Made by a program: the position numbers and the translations under genes. A DNA stretch of 64,000 nucleotides, taken from positions 1,507,142 to 1,571,141 of the forward strand of contig OZ024785.1 in NCBI GenBank assembly GCA_964017065.1, given 5' to 3'. The notes beneath the pieces were generated by a model. The model had not been told where the DNA came from. It saw only the letters and a program-made list of their open reading frames with translations, and did not search any database. The DNA is from Haliclona indistincta (Eukaryota > Porifera > Demospongiae > Haplosclerida > Chalinidae). Shown one piece after another: positions 11,251 to 22,863 of the stretch; the first letter of the stretch is position 1, and each line of letters starts with the position of its first letter.

Positions 11251-12136
11251 GCTTCATTGCTATGATGAACTTGCTAAAAGTCCATTTCCTTTTGTATGTT
11301 ATGGATGTTCTTTGCTGTCACATCGCTCTGAAATCTCTCACCTTCAATCAGAGATAGACAAGCTGTCATCTGTTGTTGCTAGCTTGCGCTCTAGTAAATC
11401 CGAGTCTAGTGATCGTGACTCTTCTAACTCTATGAAGGATGCAGCTTCTGTTAAGAAAAAGTCCAGGCCTCAATCTCAAAAGGTGCACTCGCACTCTAGA
11501 CCTCCTGCCGTTGACAACTCAAGGTCACCTATTCCTGTAGATAATGCGAGGAAAATATGGGGAACTATGAAAGCTGCTTCTTCCAAAACAGTCTTGACTG
11601 CCGTTCAGCGTGTGGCTCCGAATTTGAATTCTTTAACAGTCAAAAGAAAATTTCATGTTCAAAATGGCACTACTAGAAGATGGTGGCATGTGGTTCGTGG
11701 CTCCAAGTCTGATATTGATCTCCTCGACTCTGTTTGGAACAAAATTCAAACCCAAACAGGGTGGAAGTTGCAGCCACTGTTGAGTTTTCTCAATACCAAC
11801 TCTGTCGCACCTACATCTACCATTCATGAGAGATCTGTTGCTCTTCCTACTGTTTCTGTTAACAAGGGCGCAACCTCAATTACAAACAGCCTGTTGCCTA
11901 CTACAGCTCCTGTATTAGATCTGAGTGAGTATGTTCCTGTGTCCCCTCGTGTCTCCCCTGTAACTGCTTCAAGCTTTGCAAGCAACACACCATCTACTTG
12001 TCCTACTAAAACTTCCCCTAGTTTGGTACATCCGCAAGTGCCTTCTACTAGTGTTGCCAAGGACCCTGGTATAGCTGTACCTCCAACTTCCAATCCAGGT
12101 ACAACTCTTCCTTCAACCTCTTCTTCTGATTCTTGA
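11251..12136 (+). pseudogene. Retrotransposon ORF1, continuation after the nested insert
   Basis: Open from 11,249. CYDELAKSPFPFVCYGC completes the PHD finger broken at 10,065. It is followed by a short coiled-coil-like stretch (SEISHLQSEIDKLSSVVASL), a Ser/Lys-rich linker and a basic/aromatic region (KRKFHVQNGTTRRWWHVVRG). A long Ser/Thr/Pro-rich tail follows, ending at a stop at 12,134-12,136. The order zinc finger, coiled coil, low-complexity tail suits ORF1 of a PHD-bearing CR1/L2-type element. The endonuclease frame follows after about 110 bp. Confidence 0.65.
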
Positions 12137-12247
12137 CTACTCCAAGATTCTAATCAGGGTGATTTTTCAATATTTACAACTTTTTGTGAGCATTCTCCCT
12201 GTCCTCAACCTGTAAGTGTTGATACCCCCACTGTTAATGTAGCCTCT

Positions 12248-13045
12248 GTGTCTAGTTCAAGCTCAAATACCTTTATTGTACTCTATTATAATGCCAGGAG
12301 CCTCTTGCCAAAATTTGACGATTTGTGTGCTGTCATTGCAGCTCTCAATCCTGACATTGTCTGTATAGTTGAGTCTTGGCTTTGTTCTGACATATCCGTA
12401 TCTGAAATTTCCGTCCCTGGTTATCAAATTATTCGACTTGACAGAAACAGACATGGAGGTGGTGTGCTTTTTTATTTAAAAAATATTTTTGTATTTCTAA
12501 TTTTACCTTTTTCTAATTCCCTGGAGATATTATCTATTGTTATTGGTAATGGTCATGGTAAAGTTTGTATTTCTCTTTTTTATCGTCCTCTGAGTTCCCC
12601 TGTAGATATTTTTGATAATTTATTTTTGTACCTTTCCCAACTCAATTTTCCACAGTTTTCTAATTTTATTTTGCTCGGAGACTTTAATGTAAATTTTTAT
12701 AACTCTAACCATTATCTGTTTCATAAACTTCAGGACATTTTCAATTCCCTTGGTCTCACTCAAGTTGTAAATTCACCCACTCACTTATCATCTTCTGGTT
12801 CATCTCTTATTGATTTAGTTTTTTTATCTTCACCCTCTTTTCTTCAGACATGTTCTACTCTTCCTCCTCTCTTAAATTCTGACCATCTTGGACTGTTCAT
12901 TCGACTTCGTTGGCAAAAATCCAACCGTAGCACATCTCACTCTAGTCGAACTATTTGGCGATATGACTTTGCTGATTGGGACAGAGCTTGTGACCTTGTT
13001 TCCAGTACTGATTGGGAGTCTTCAGCTTGCAGTACTGATTTGTGA
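12248..13045 (+). pseudogene. Retrotransposon APE-type endonuclease (truncated)
   Basis: Translation begins FIVLYYNARSLLPKFDDL and keeps the apurinic-endonuclease-like signatures NARSL, DIVCIVESWL, LDRNRHGGGVLFY, FYRP, LLGDFN and SDHLGLF in the usual order. These cover essentially the whole endonuclease domain of a non-LTR retrotransposon. The frame stops soon after (CSTDL at 13,045), and no reverse transcriptase of this copy follows, so the element is 3'-truncated. The sequence just before the stop is partly repeated in inverted form just after it (CAGCTTGC/GCAAGCTG), suggesting a rearranged end. Confidence 0.85.
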
Positions 13046-13245
13046 CAGCAAGCTGAAGCAATCCAGTATCCCTAAAGGCAAGCGCTGTGTCGTTTTAGTG
13101 TTGCTTGCTTCATCGCTAGCAAGCGTTTGTTAACGATATTCATTGCCAAGTACTATGAATAACATCATCTCTACCCATGCAGTGTGTACCAGGCCCAATT
13201 TTCGCCGTTGCGTTTCTGCGTTGCGAAAATTGGGCAGGGAACGAG

Positions 13246-13345
13246 GCTAGTGTGTAGGTGGGTGTGTCCTACTTAGCCGGTGTGTAGGTGGGTGTGTCCT
13301 ACTCAGCTGGTGTGTAGGTGGGTGTGTCCTACTCAGCTGGTGTTT
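13246..13345. repeat. Minisatellite, GTGTGTAGGTGGGTGTGTCC units
   Basis: Three tandem units of roughly 32 bp built on TGTGTAGGTGGGTGTGTCC plus TACTCAGCTGG. Related units recur at 47,990-48,060 next to the second copy of the flanking duplicated block. Confidence 0.85.
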
Positions 13346-13349
13346 CTCC

Positions 13350-13960
13350 TCTTGAGTGACTAGTTCAAGTGACATGAGTGATGCACCATACTCATCAATG
13401 CTTCATATTACACATATCTTGGGTTTATAAACTATTTTCCTTTACTGTAGCTGTTCTTGACTGAGTGATGTCCGTCCATCCTCTATTCCAATGACTAATT
13501 CACTCAAAGTGTCTTGCACATGTTGCTGTCAAAATTATTCTGTGAGCCGTGTCGTAGACATTGATGCTTTCATTCATTGTCTTTATAACAAGCCCAGATT
13601 ATTACTAGGATGTACATCAGAGATACTTCATGGAGACCATCACATGGTTACTATGGTTACTATGGTTACCATGGTTACTATGGTTACTATGGTTATCTGA
13701 CTGATAAGATATTTAAGCAGGTCTGTCCTCTCTACCTATCACTGTGTTTAGTCTGCTCTTCTCACAGAACAGAAGACAAGCTGTCAGTAGACACCAGCAG
13801 CAGGTCAGATACTATATGAGACTGATTGGAACACTTTCCTCTTGTTCAGACAAATTGACCAAAACACAAACAGTCAGTTGTCATAGTGTCAATACACTTA
13901 TAATGAATATCATTAACATCTACTTACTGTGGTTTGGCTGATAATGTAAGCACCATAATG
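13350..13960. repeat. Duplicated block, partner at 48,060-48,700
   Basis: From GTTTCTCCTCTTGAGTGACT onward this block matches about 48,060-48,700 closely, including TTCATTGTCTTTATAACAAG, a GGTTACTATGGTTACCATGG minisatellite and the downstream TACCTATCACTGT. A receptor gene (17.3 kb) follows this copy and a broken receptor (47.0-47.7 kb) precedes the other. The block may have moved with receptor duplications. Short open frames here are low-complexity and not called as genes. Confidence 0.8.
13644..13696. repeat. GGTTACTAT minisatellite
   Basis: About five units of a 9-bp word (GGTTACTAT with one GGTTACCAT). The homologous array is at 48,372-48,423. Confidence 0.9.
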
Positions 13961-14068
13961 ACAAAATCATTATTATTTCATCCTCCTTGAGGCTGCTTCT
14001 CATTGCTGCTCTTTACTTTAGTTGACTGAGCCTGTACATACAGCCAACATGTCACTAATACAGCTAAA

Positions 14069-14450
14069 AGGAAATTAAAAAGATTTCTATCGAAATCAAA
14101 AGGATGTAGGGTTGTGAAATCTACCACTGGTCAACAATGTAAACTAACAAGGAACAAGCATGGAATGGTAACACGATTGACTTGCTAACAGACCATAGAT
14201 CCCTACATCAGTGGCTGCTGTAGTTGACTATAGCTAGTTCAGCTTAGCTTGTTGCTGTTGACTGACACCTGACGTGCATTCAGCTTGTGACAGCTTATGT
14301 ACAGCCACTGATGTAGGGATCTATGGTCTGTTAGCAAGTCAATCGTGTTACCATTCCATGCTTGTTCCTTGTTAGTTTACATTGTTGACCAGTGGTAGAT
14401 TTCACAACCCTACATCCTTTTGATTTCGATAGAAATCTTTTTAATTTCCT
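14069..14450. mobile_element. Foldback MITE, 149-bp terminal inverted repeats
   Basis: Arms 14,069-14,217 and 14,302-14,450 are reverse complements without indels (paired coordinates sum to 28,519). The 84-bp loop is non-coding. Same family as 42,270-42,790 and the single arm at 43,000-43,142: all share GATTTC, GAAATCAAAAGGATGTAGGG, CCACTGGTC and CCCTACATCAGTGGCTG. No transposase inside, so it is a non-autonomous foldback element. No clear target duplication was found. Confidence 0.85.
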
Positions 14451-14639
14451 TGTTTGTGTCCTTTTTTCTTTTTCAGTGAAGTACAGTTCAATATCATGCA
14501 ATTACTGTGCCATCTTTGTTTCCACCATTGGTTTGGTTTTCCTGTTGTTGATGGCTTTTCTTTATTATTAACAATTTTAAACTTGTAGCTAAATAATTCT
14601 TATGCTGTAGATATCAGCTCGCCTACGCATGCATGAATA

Positions 14640-15316
14640 CAGTGCATACGAGCCCCGCCCACACTTGTTTACGACGGTTATAATTATTTGGCAAGGCAGA
14701 ATGGTGATTCTGCGCTTGCTAGCTTACCGTTCTTCGAAGACTCCAGACAAATATGTGTTCTCCGTGAGCTATACGGCGTGGCGATACTCAAGCTTGTGCT
14801 TGGTCACGTGCGCTAACCACAGCTTGGTCACGTGCGTATTGCGCAATCACTATAATTATTATTATTATTATTATTAATGGCGTCTAACACTTAGCTGACA
14901 ATGGATCACGATCGAGAAATCGCGGAATTTATATCGCCGTTTCGCTAAAAACTAAGTTCAAAAGGCACATGCCAGGAGAATTTCACGACTGTTCGTGGGT
15001 GTTTTGGTCTCGGCACTGCTCACGTAAAGGTGCTAGGCGAGTGGAAGAAAGAAGAAAGAAAGAAAGAAGAAAACGAAGATGACGAAACTCGATTTTCACC
15101 GTTTCCAGGTTCGTCACTTTAGTAACAATCCCGAGCAATCTCCTTGCTACTGTAAGATGGGGCAACGCCAGATAGCAGATTTAAGTGTCTATGGACGTAT
15201 AAAATTCATCACCAGGCGAAATATCAGCGTTTGAACGCTAATACATTGTATGTAGCCGCCATCTTGTTTTCTCGTTCAACCCTACATAGGGAGACACTAC
15301 CGTGTCTCCCTAATAT
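14640..15316 (-). mobile_element. Non-autonomous element sharing the Helitron 5' end
   Basis: Read on the minus strand from 15,316, it starts with the same hairpin (GGGAGACACGGTAGTGTCTC, 15,289-15,310) as the 5' flank of the Helitron at 33,361. It follows that element for several hundred bases: GATATTTCGCCTG, AAAATCGAGTTT, a TTTCTTTC-rich tract, GCACATGCC/GGCATGTGC and TTAGTTTTTAGCG. Similarity fades near a (TAA)n tract at about 14,857-14,875. Either a deletion derivative of the Helitron or a relict 5' end. Confidence 0.7.
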
Positions 15317-16240
15317 CATCACATGGAATCTCTGATTATAAACAGGTGATATTGTACATCTATCACACAACTATACTCTCATAGTGTTACTGTAGGTAAT
15401 GAAGAAGCTACATATGATGCCTGATGGAGTATGGTACGTCTCTACAGAATATGATAGAGTGCTTCTCTTACTCACATCTCTCTTGACTTCTCCTCGATCG
15501 ATTTCAAGTCGTCTTTCACCTGTCTGTTCTGCTGTTCACAAACCCTTCGTGTTATGAGTCATGGAACTGTGTGTAATGCTAACTCATACTAGCAAGTGAG
15601 TTCATTCTCTTGATTATGTTAGTATAGTCTACATTGTTACTACCACAGTGAAGACACTAAAAGGAGAAATTCATAGATAAAATGACTTGAACATGGTCTT
15701 GGCTTCTTTAGCGAGATAATGACTTTACTGGGTTAGTAGATGAATTATTAATGGTTAGAAATATTACAATCATGTGTACCTTCTCTCTCTCTTCATCTAA
15801 TATCATCACTTGGTGTCTGTGCCACTCCTCAGTTTAAAATCAAATGTATGAAGTACAGATGTATATGTGTGTTAATAGCTAGCAAGTAAGTTATTTCTCT
15901 TTGCGGCTTGATTATGTAATTATTATTTGTAGTATGGAGTAGGATAACCATTTGAAGTTTGAACAAGTTCAGCTTCCATCCTACATCTCTCCTGCCCTTC
16001 CAAGAACAGATGTGAAGATGCTGTGACACACACATGTCTCTCCTGAGGTCAGGTAAGTTAGTACAGTAGTCAGTTTGTATAGTCTGTCATGTGATCCTCA
16101 CAGACGTTGGTGAACTCATATGCTGATCTTATAACAGTGCCATTAAACAATAAACCAGCAATACCTTCTCCTCCTATGGACAAGGTCATCTATTCTGATG
16201 CAAGAGAGTATAAACTAAAGGTTAACTAGAGTTCTAATGA
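15317..16240. other. Intergenic, no gene recognised
   Basis: AT-rich sequence with only short open frames lacking recognisable domains. Nothing further can be supported. Confidence 0.5.
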
Positions 16241-16707
16241 ACACATACCCGTGCGCTGAGCTAAGAGCTAAACACGACTACTCCAGCATTACTACAACAC
16301 TCACGTTACAGCTAGTCCATAGACAGCTCCAGATAAATATTGATGATAGCATAACTACCATACATGCACTAACAGGTAATTGGCAAGAAGTGACTCTGGC
16401 GTACGGTACATGTGAGACTGAGTGAGGACATCGATATGGATAGGAGGTAGGGTGACACACCCACAATACCGTAAAATGCTCTTACAAGGACACGTAGCTT
16501 TAGAAAGCCATGGATTAGCCGCTCGAACAAGGCTTGCCAGCACAAAAAAAACCTCTTCATAGGACTATAGATTCAGTGAAGAAGCTGCAAAGTGCACTTT
16601 TGTGGCGAATTTCGAGCGGTGAGACGTAAACAAGCGTGTTTTTTGTCCACACACAAACACACACACACACATATAGACGGACACAAACGCGTAACCCTAG
16701 CGCATAC

Positions 16708-17004
16708 TAGGGCTGGGCGATATTGATATTTTTAGCGACGATACGATATTGCACAAGTCATCACGATATGACGATATATTGCAACACTAAGATTGCCATC
16801 CTTACCTTTAGTATTTTCTGTACATAAGCATGTTTATAATGTCAGAACGATCAAGAATTGTAAAACCATCACTTCAATATTCACGATATCACACGATATA
16901 TTGTGTTCACGATATTATTGTGTTAAGTGATCTTCGAATATTGCAAACGATATTGTAACACATATCACGATACTACGATAATATTGAAATATTGCCCAGC
17001 CCTA
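16708..17004. mobile_element. hAT-type MITE with 8-bp target duplication
   Basis: Begins TAGGGCTGGGCGATATT and ends AATATTGCCCAGCCCTA. These terminal inverted repeats are perfect for 14 bp and one base off over 17, and are of a kind common in animal hAT-derived MITEs. It is flanked by the perfect 8-bp direct repeat GCGCATAC at 16,700-16,707 and 17,005-17,012. The interior is rich in CGATAT words and non-coding. It may itself lie in a larger repeat, because TACCCGTGCGC near 16,247 faces GCGCACGGGTA near 17,017. Confidence 0.9.
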
Positions 17005-17328
17005 GCGCATACTGCGCACGGGTAATTATTTGACCAGCACTGACTGCTTACGTAGTTACATCATATGCCACAGAAAAACACATCAGTTAAATATTTGGAG
17101 AAATCACTGATTTATGCAGACCTTGGAAATGCTCCAATGACTAATGGCTGTATCATTGTCAGCAAGTGATCAAGTTGTATACTCAACTATAAACTAAATT
17201 TAAAGTAGTTAACAGCTATTGAAGTGTATTATGTGTGTTGATTTACTATAACTATATTCATGAGTTGAGGCTATAATTATTAATTTTGGGGTGTGGTTTG
17301 GCATTGTACGGCACAGCATAGCTTGCAG

Positions 17329-19157
17329 ATGGAACACTTCATTGTGCTAATCTGTCTACTGGTTATAGGTAACTTGTCAATATAATGCTAACTCGATGCT
17401 AAAATAATATTTCCAAAAGAAACAGCTACTGCTCAGACTCAGTTCAGTGATACTGTCACAATCCAGCCTATACAGCCAGCTAATGGATCAGCCTGTCCTG
17501 GACAGGATGTCACTCTAAACTGTACTGTTATAAGAACACTACTCACAATGATGGCAATGGTTGATCTACCATCAATGACTTGGGCTTACCAGGGTACATA
17601 TGGCATCAGCAGTGATGGATCTACCTCAAGCAACTCACCTCATGACATCTTTACTGCTACATTTAATGGAGCGGATTATACAATTTTGTCAATCGCCACA
17701 ATATTCAATGTTACACTTGCTCATCATAACAATGTGATGCAATGTCAGTCACCACCAAGCGAGTTCACATCTGTCAGCATTTCAATAGCAGGTACATAAT
17801 TAATAATTATAGCTATGATAATTATTATTATAACAAATTTCAAAGGTGCAGCTAACTCTCCATCTAGTCTGAGTATTAGTAGCAAGCCACCAGTATCACT
17901 AACATGGCTAGCTCCTCCTAATGGACCCACAGACTGTGTCTTCAACTACACTATCAATATCACTAACTACAGTAGCTCTAGCTCGTGCTACAGTACTAGC
18001 AACACTGAGTCACTGATACTGACTGATGACCTGATCACTCGTGGACACAACTACTCATTTGCTGTGGCTGTTACTGACAGTACAGGACAACGTGGACCAT
18101 GGAGTGATCAACTCACAGTCACATATGATGGTATGAGCATATTTATCACCTAATGCATTGTAACACTCATGATTGGTCTGTCGCTGCAGTTCCTGATAGA
18201 GTGAGCTTCGTAGTACAGTCACTACATCAATCAAACTTTCTGGTGACATGGCAGGTACAATTAACTACACAAATAGTTAATAACATCACAATTTTCCTTA
18301 TTTCAGCCTCCTCCACTGATAGCTGGTTTCCCAGTCCTTCACTATGTAGTGTCTTATAATACCAGTGATAACATCACACTGATACACACACAAGTGAACT
18401 ATTCTATGACTAGCTACACAGTGTCTGGTGTACCAGGAGTAACCTACTATATTACAGTGATTGCTGTCAATGCTGTGGGACCAGGACCTATCAGTGATTA
18501 CTCTATAGTGAATGGTGAAATAAACAAGTATCATAAATCACTCGTATTATCATAGGCTTGTTGTTATAGTGCCACTAACAACTGCAACACAAGTCTCAAC
18601 TAGTACTCAGCTAGTTCAAGCATACTACACTTCTAGTGAGTTTATTTTATCCATGTTTTCATAAGACTGCATAGCTGTAGACCAAGTACACATAACATCA
18701 TCTGGGACACAAGTAAGCTGTTTACAATCATCAATTCCTATGGACAGAAGCAGCTCTACAGTTATAGGTAAACAACAATATTGATGACACAACAAATGAT
18801 ACTTGGTGTGTCATCATTAGTTGTGTTTCTCCTTTCTCTAAAGTAACCACTGCTCTTGTTAGTGTATTAGTATCAGTGATCAGTACAGCTATTATCACTA
18901 GTATCATTGTGTGGTGTGTTATGAGGAGAAGGAGACCATCATCACATGCTACAGCAACTACTGACCATGATAAAGAACAAGTCACTGAGCTAGCTACAGT
19001 GATCTATGACACACCTAATGTCATCAAGGAACACACCATCACTACTCAAGAGAATGTAGCTTATGGAGGGACAATACCACTCAAAGAGAATGTAGCTTAT
19101 GGAGGGACAATACCACTCCAACACAATGAGGCTTATCAACAAGTGAATATCAACTGA
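17329..19157 (+). CDS. Ig/FN3 single-pass receptor 1 (8 exons)
   Basis: Predicted exons are 17,329-17,368, 17,420-17,791, 17,846-18,130, 18,190-18,254, 18,307-18,514, 18,570-18,635, 18,681-18,767 and 18,844-19,157, all with GT-AG borders and short introns. The product has a signal peptide (MEHFIVLICLLVIG), an Ig-like domain (CPGQDVTLNC to VMQCQS) and a first FN3 domain (PVSLTWLAPP, FNYTINITN). A second FN3 is split over two exons (LVTWQ/PPPLIAGFPVLHYVVSY to NAVGPGPIS), then a Ser/Thr stalk and one TM helix (VISTAIITSIIVWCV). The cytoplasmic tail has RRRRP, VIYDTP, two ENVAYGGTIPL repeats and HNEAYQQVNIN. A cell-surface adhesion or recognition receptor is the safest reading. The NxxY motifs (NVAY, NEAY) could bind PTB domains and YDTP an SH2 domain. 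The family has no name that I can give. Confidence 0.8.
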
Positions 19158-20560
19158 TGTGTGAATGTACTCAGTGTACAAAATTGAATTAATGCACACT
19201 TTTATGATTCTGTATGTAATTATCAGAGTCAAGAGTTCATTACCTAAGAGTATGCAGCCTTCAATATACCCGTTGGACGGCGTTGGACATTTTCTACGTC
19301 ACAATTTATAGTGACAGCAGAAAGCATTAGGGCTGCGATGAACTCTTGTCAGAGTCTTGACCACAAACTTAGTGATGTGACACGGCTTAGCTTAGACTTA
19401 GCTGCTTATCGTTTGCAGAATATGTACGTGTATGCTTGAACCATAGATAATGCAGATACAGTGGTTGCACCTAAGCAATCGTATCTGGGCGTGTCTATAA
19501 ATCACCCGCACCTTGCTTGAGCTGTCGCTGCTTGTCGATCGCACGATTGGTTTCTCCGCACTCGCTGTGCTACCTTGAGTACAGAATTGTCCTACAAGCT
19601 GCTAAGAAGACTGTGGTGGACAGCTTTGTCTTCAGCGAACTCCGGCAATGTTGAGCGAGTCCAGCAACGCCATTCGAGGTACTTTTCTTATGAGCATGCA
19701 ATCTCTTGTATCTACCTGGTTTCTACATTGCATGCTTCTCTATACCAAGCTAGTCTGAAGACTGTGACTTTGTGTGACTTGTGTGGTGTGCTAGCTTGTA
19801 CTGGTTTAATGGGCGTGATAAGAATATCATTAACTGGAGGAGATGCTACAGCATCTGTGCACCATTTGTTGCTACGCCACTATCTAGTCCACTAGCTACT
19901 GATTTAAGAGAGTATAATACCTTTGATTGTGTGTGGATCCCATAACTGACAAGGAATATTCAAAATAGGTTTTTTTAGCTTTCTTGCAGATGCTAGACAC
20001 TTTTTCAGATAAAATGACACCAGACGTGTAATAATCCCGGGGCTATTCACAGATTTGATGTCATGAGTGTGTTTTCCAAGGCAGGCATGAGATAGCTAAT
20101 GTGGTAACAATGATATGCTCTTCAGGTGCTGACACTATTCGATAAAATCTGTAATCAAATGCATTCACATTTCACACTTCTACTCTACTATGTCACTCTC
20201 TCATTATATCATGAGCTCCTGTTCACCGTTACTTGAATGGGTCTACATGTTCAAGTCATTAATATTACGTGAGACACTTGGCACTTCAGTCAGTAATGTT
20301 CACAGTGGAGGGTCCAGATGTAATGATTTTAAGGATTGTATTATAGTATCAGTCCACATTAAGTGAGCGTCCATATAAGGGTATCCACAACGTACAAGGG
20401 CTGAATTTCTTTATATGCGAGTTACACTCTGTTTACTTCTAAATATAAAAAAAATTTTGTATCATTGCCAATCTACCATCCCTATTTTTTTGATTCTAAT
20501 TATATTTTTCTATCCAGTTTGCGACAGACTTACGAGGCAGTAAATCTCCTGATTACCAGT
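19158..20560. other. Intergenic between receptors 1 and 2
   Basis: No exon recognised. About 19,485-19,700 is a weak copy of the dispersed repeat seen at 3,835, 5,390 and 6,045 (GGGCGTGTCTATAA, CCAGCAACGCC). A frame at 19,575-19,895 falls inside this repeat and is not called. Confidence 0.5.
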
Positions 20561-22425
20561 ATGCATGTGTGCATAATGCTTTTTCTTCATTTATTGTTGT
20601 TAAAAACTATTGTGGAGTCCAGTACAGGTAAGTCAGTGGTGATCTGTACTACACTTACTTCTGTCTCCAGTAACACTGACACAAATCAGTCCTCATGGTG
20701 TAACAGTGTGTCCAGGACAGGATCTAGTATACAACTGCACTTCAACAGTATCTTCAAACGTGTTTTGGATATATTTTGGCGAGGACGGAATTGCATTGAT
20801 GCAGCTAAATACTATGGACAAATCGGAGAACTTAAATATATCCTTTGGATCATTTACTATAAGAGTACTTCAAAGGACATTTATTCATCCACAGTTTAGT
20901 ATTGTATCTACTGCTACATTGAATAGTGCTCTTCTCTCTCACAATAATACTAACATTGCATGCACTAATGCTGTTGCTAATGCTTCTGCTACCATTTTAA
21001 TATCAGGTAAGTGTCATCATAAAACATGAGTTTTTAAATTCCTCTTTATTAGGTACAATTTCCAGACCTACTAACCTCACTCTTGTTCCTCAAAGTTCTT
21101 CATCAATTTCCTTATCATGGTTATCACCTGATAATAACTGCACATTCTCATATGTTGTCAATGGTAGCAGCAATGGTTTAGTAACTCAATACAGAACAAA
21201 CACTACATCACTGATAATTACTGGCTTGAGTGTTGCTATGATGTATCACTTTGCTGTTGAAGATGCTAATTTAACAACAGGTCCATGGAGTGAGGTGGTA
21301 GACATTTTATGGGATGGTGAGTACCTATCACATCTTAGTTATTTATTATAGAAGTGCAGTTCCACAGCTAGCAGCCTTTAACATCTTTATAGTGACTATG
21401 ATGGACTTCCTGTTCATAAACTGGACAGTAAGACTATATAATGTGTACAGCAACTCGTGTTAGACTTGTAACAGGTCCCTCAGATAGAGAGTACATTGGT
21501 CACTCATTATATATTAACACACAATCTGACAGCAACAGGAAATACAACTATCATTAATAATGCCAGTCCAGTAGTTAAAGTATCTCTTGATGGAGTACAA
21601 TCAGGTCACTATTCAGTCAATGTGGCTGTTGTGAATATTGTTGGACAAGGAGGAAGTGCCCAAGAAACAGTTACTGGTATAGTACACTGCATAACATAAC
21701 AAATCCAAATCATTTCACTTTATGTACTTATAGTAATATTATCATCAACCTCTGCTGTTATTGCAGTAACATCAACGTACTCAGCAAAAAATTCTACTAT
21801 AGAGAATGGTGTATCCAGGAGCTCATCGAGAGGTGATCCCAATGCATCTACTGCTGGTGTGTCATCTATAACCTTGTCATAAATAATATTATGTACATTA
21901 TAGCTAACAGCTAAACGTTTAAAATGTTGCAATTTTTTAGATACGTCGTCTGTGACATTGACCTCTATGTCTGAGTTGACACCTTCACTCCCAACAATAC
22001 CAATGTCAGGTGACTATAATTTCAAAGTTGAGTTCTGTGTAATTATTACCTCATCAGCTAGTGGCAGCACTACTACTGTAATAGCAGCTTCACTTGGAGT
22101 AATAGTTGTCATAAGTATAGCACTTGTGATAACAATCACAGGAGCTATTGTCTGTTTAAGAAATAGAAGAATCGTTGTGTGGTGTGTTATGAGGAGAAGG
22201 AGACCATCATCACATGCTACAGCAACTACTGACCATGATAAAGAACAAGTCACTGAGCTAGCTACAGTGATCTATGACACACCTAATGTCATCAAGGAAC
22301 ACACCATCACTACTCAAGATAATGTAGCTTATGGAGGGACAATACCACTCAAAGAGAATGTAACTTATGGCGGGACAATACCACTCCAACACAATGAGGC
22401 TTATCAACAAGTGAATATCAACTGA
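20561..22425 (+). CDS. Ig/FN3 single-pass receptor 2 (8 exons, chimeric tail)
   Basis: Predicted exons are 20,561-20,627, 20,671-21,006, 21,053-21,316, 21,394-21,427, 21,475-21,676, 21,734-21,856, 21,941-22,009 and 22,058-22,425. It has the architecture of receptor 1: signal peptide (CIMLFLHLLLL), Ig-like domain (VCPGQDLVYNC to IACTN), two FN3 domains, Ser/Thr stalk, TM and tail. The ectodomain is clearly diverged from receptor 1. The TM helix is unrelated (VIAASLGVIVVISIALVI) and reads through CLRNRR straight into VVWCVMRRRRPSS. From about 22,175 on the DNA is almost identical to receptors 1 and 3. The tail has DNVAYGG, ENVTYGG and HNEAY motifs. The tail appears to have been grafted on by recombination. 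Confidence 0.78.
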
Positions 22426-22863
22426 TGCGTCAATGTACTGAGTGCTTCACTTCACTACATGTATATAAAATAGTATTGTACTTGTTACTGTAGTGTCATA
22501 CTGTTTTATTCAAGCCTTGTATTATTATTTTCAAGTTTAAAAATTTGTTTAGCAAGCAAAAAATTCTACAAACTATTAGATAGTGTGGTTCCTTTCAATG
22601 GACTATTACACTAGTGTAATTACTTTACTATCAAGTACTAGTGATCACTGTGAAGATATGAAGTTATTCACTACATGCCCTCTCATTGTAGTGATGTATC
22701 CATCAGCAAAATTAATTAGTTTACTTAGCATACTGCTGCTTTTTAGTTGGCTCTGGCCCTCGTCGTACTCTTGAGTGCTGCTATGCACAAAGACTGTGCA
22801 TCACCGAGTATGGACTGTGCATTTTTAAAATAATAATTTGCAATTTGCAAATAGCCAACAATG

